Below are positions 6,101-6,642 of a stretch of 6,642 nt of DNA, piece by piece. This DNA comes from Rheinheimera sp. (GTDB lineage Bacteria > Pseudomonadota > Gammaproteobacteria > Enterobacterales > Alteromonadaceae). The stretch spans positions 1 through 6,642 of the forward strand of contig DMYW01000057.1 in NCBI GenBank assembly GCA_003482455.1, in the 5' to 3' direction. The notes under the pieces are model-generated. The model was given only the letters and a program-made list of their open reading frames with translations, was not told where the DNA came from and ran no database searches. The translations under genes were made by a program, and so were the position numbers. Within the stretch, counting starts at the first letter, position 1. Every line of letters starts with the position of its first letter.

Positions 6101-6642
6101 GTGGTTTCAGCACAAGCATTAATCATCCGTGATCTCGGTTTGGTCGACTACCAAGACACGTGGCAGCGCATGCAGCAGTTCACGGATTTGCGCGACGATT
6201 CAGTGATTGATGAAATTTGGCTGTTAGAACATCCCCCAGTTTTTACCCAAGGGCAAGCCGGCAAAGCAGAACATCTGCTATTCCCTGGCGAGATCCCTGT
6301 GGTGCAGGTCGACCGCGGTGGTCAAGTGACGTACCATGGCCCAGGTCAGTTAGTCGCTTATGTTTTACTCAACATCAAACGTCGTAACGTCGGTGTGCGC
6401 GCTTTGGTCACTTTGATTGAACAAGCGATCATCGATACACTCGCCGCCTGTGATATAGCTGTGTATGCCAAAGCGGATGCGCCGGGTGTGTACCACAACG
6501 AGCAAAAAGTCGCGTCCTTGGGGCTTCGCGTGCGCAAAGGCTGCACATTCCATGGCTTAGCGCTGAATGTAGCGATGGATTTGTCACCGTTTAAACGAAT
6601 TAATCCATGCGGCTATGCCGGCATGGAAATGACACAGACCAG
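6101..6642 (+). CDS. lipB: Octanoyl-[ACP]:protein N-octanoyltransferase LipB (3' truncated by window)
   Basis: LipB moves the octanoyl group from acyl carrier protein to a lysine of lipoyl domains (pyruvate and 2-oxoglutarate dehydrogenases, glycine cleavage H protein), where LipA then inserts sulfur. 180 codons are visible of about 213 expected. Conserved blocks are DEIWLLEHPPVFTQGQAGKAE (37-57, given here as the family block), DRGGQVTYHGPGQ (71-83), RADAPGVY-like KADAPGVY (124-131), K136-V-A-S-L-G, GCTFHGLALN (147-156) and INPCGYAGMEM (167-177). Lys136 and Cys170 correspond to the catalytic Lys135/Cys169 pair of E. coli, so the visible part looks active. The start is GTG, with no in-frame ATG before codon 24. 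The gene starts 15 bases after ybeD and is likely co-transcribed with it. The window ends within the gene; there is no sign of a break. Confidence 0.96.
   Translation, partial: MVSAQALIIRDLGLVDYQDTWQRMQQFTDLRDDSVIDEIWLLEHPPVFTQGQAGKAEHLLFPGEIPVVQVDRGGQVTYHGPGQLVAYVLLNIKRRNVGVRALVTLIEQAIIDTLAACDIAVYAKADAPGVYHNEQKVASLGLRVRKGCTFHGLALNVAMDLSPFKRINPCGYAGMEMTQT

Noticed and set aside
6358..6553. Two minus-strand 62-codon open frames inside lipB
   Set aside because: They lie wholly within the strongly conserved LipB coding sequence on the other strand, and show no family resemblance or ribosome binding site.
1..6642. A new defence, mobile or biosynthetic system in this window
   Set aside because: All reading frames with support belong to a well-known housekeeping cluster in its usual order. 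No transposase, integrase, attachment repeats, CRISPR repeats, tRNA-like fold or compositional break was seen; the only unusual parts are the extensions and motifs listed as findings.

Overview
The window is a conserved chromosomal cell-wall and lipoylation cluster from a gammaproteobacterium. The order is rlmH (last three codons) - mrdA - mrdB - rlpA - dacA - ybeD - lipB (3' end missing), all on the + strand. This matches the order around mrdA-mrdB-rlpA-dacA-ybeD-lipB in Escherichia coli, and the proteins align well from memory with the E. coli family members. Base composition is moderate, and RlpA looks Pseudomonas-like at its active site. Together this suggests a non-enteric, possibly marine gammaproteobacterium. 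The genus cannot be read from this window.

Layout. Bases 1-12 encode His-Arg-Glu-stop, the typical C-terminus of RlmH, and its stop overlaps the mrdA start (TAATG). Bases 12-4518 hold mrdA (PBP2), mrdB (RodA) and rlpA, joined by ATGA stop/start overlaps. dacA (a PBP5-type carboxypeptidase) follows after 24 bp. A strong intrinsic hairpin at 5728-5756 closes this block. An extended -10 promoter-like motif at its end (5756-5764) probably restarts transcription for ybeD and lipB. The lipB gene begins with GTG and runs off the window.

How the genes work together. PBP2 (transpeptidase) and RodA (SEDS glycosyltransferase) form the core synthase of the rod complex, which makes side-wall peptidoglycan. 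RlpA is an outer-membrane lipoprotein with a double-psi beta-barrel and a SPOR domain; it probably cleaves denuded glycan strands at septa. The DacA protein trims pentapeptide stems. YbeD is a small ACT-like protein of unclear role. LipB transfers octanoyl groups from ACP to lipoate-dependent enzymes.

Nothing here looks like a mobile element, CRISPR array, RNA gene or novel multi-gene system. The points of interest are variations on known proteins: a tail of about 165 residues on PBP2, a lone cysteine pair bracketing the RlpA SPOR domain, a duplicated QRPxxFD motif in the RlpA linker, a shortened PBP5 anchor helix, and ybeD and lipB lying in one frame separated by a single amber codon.
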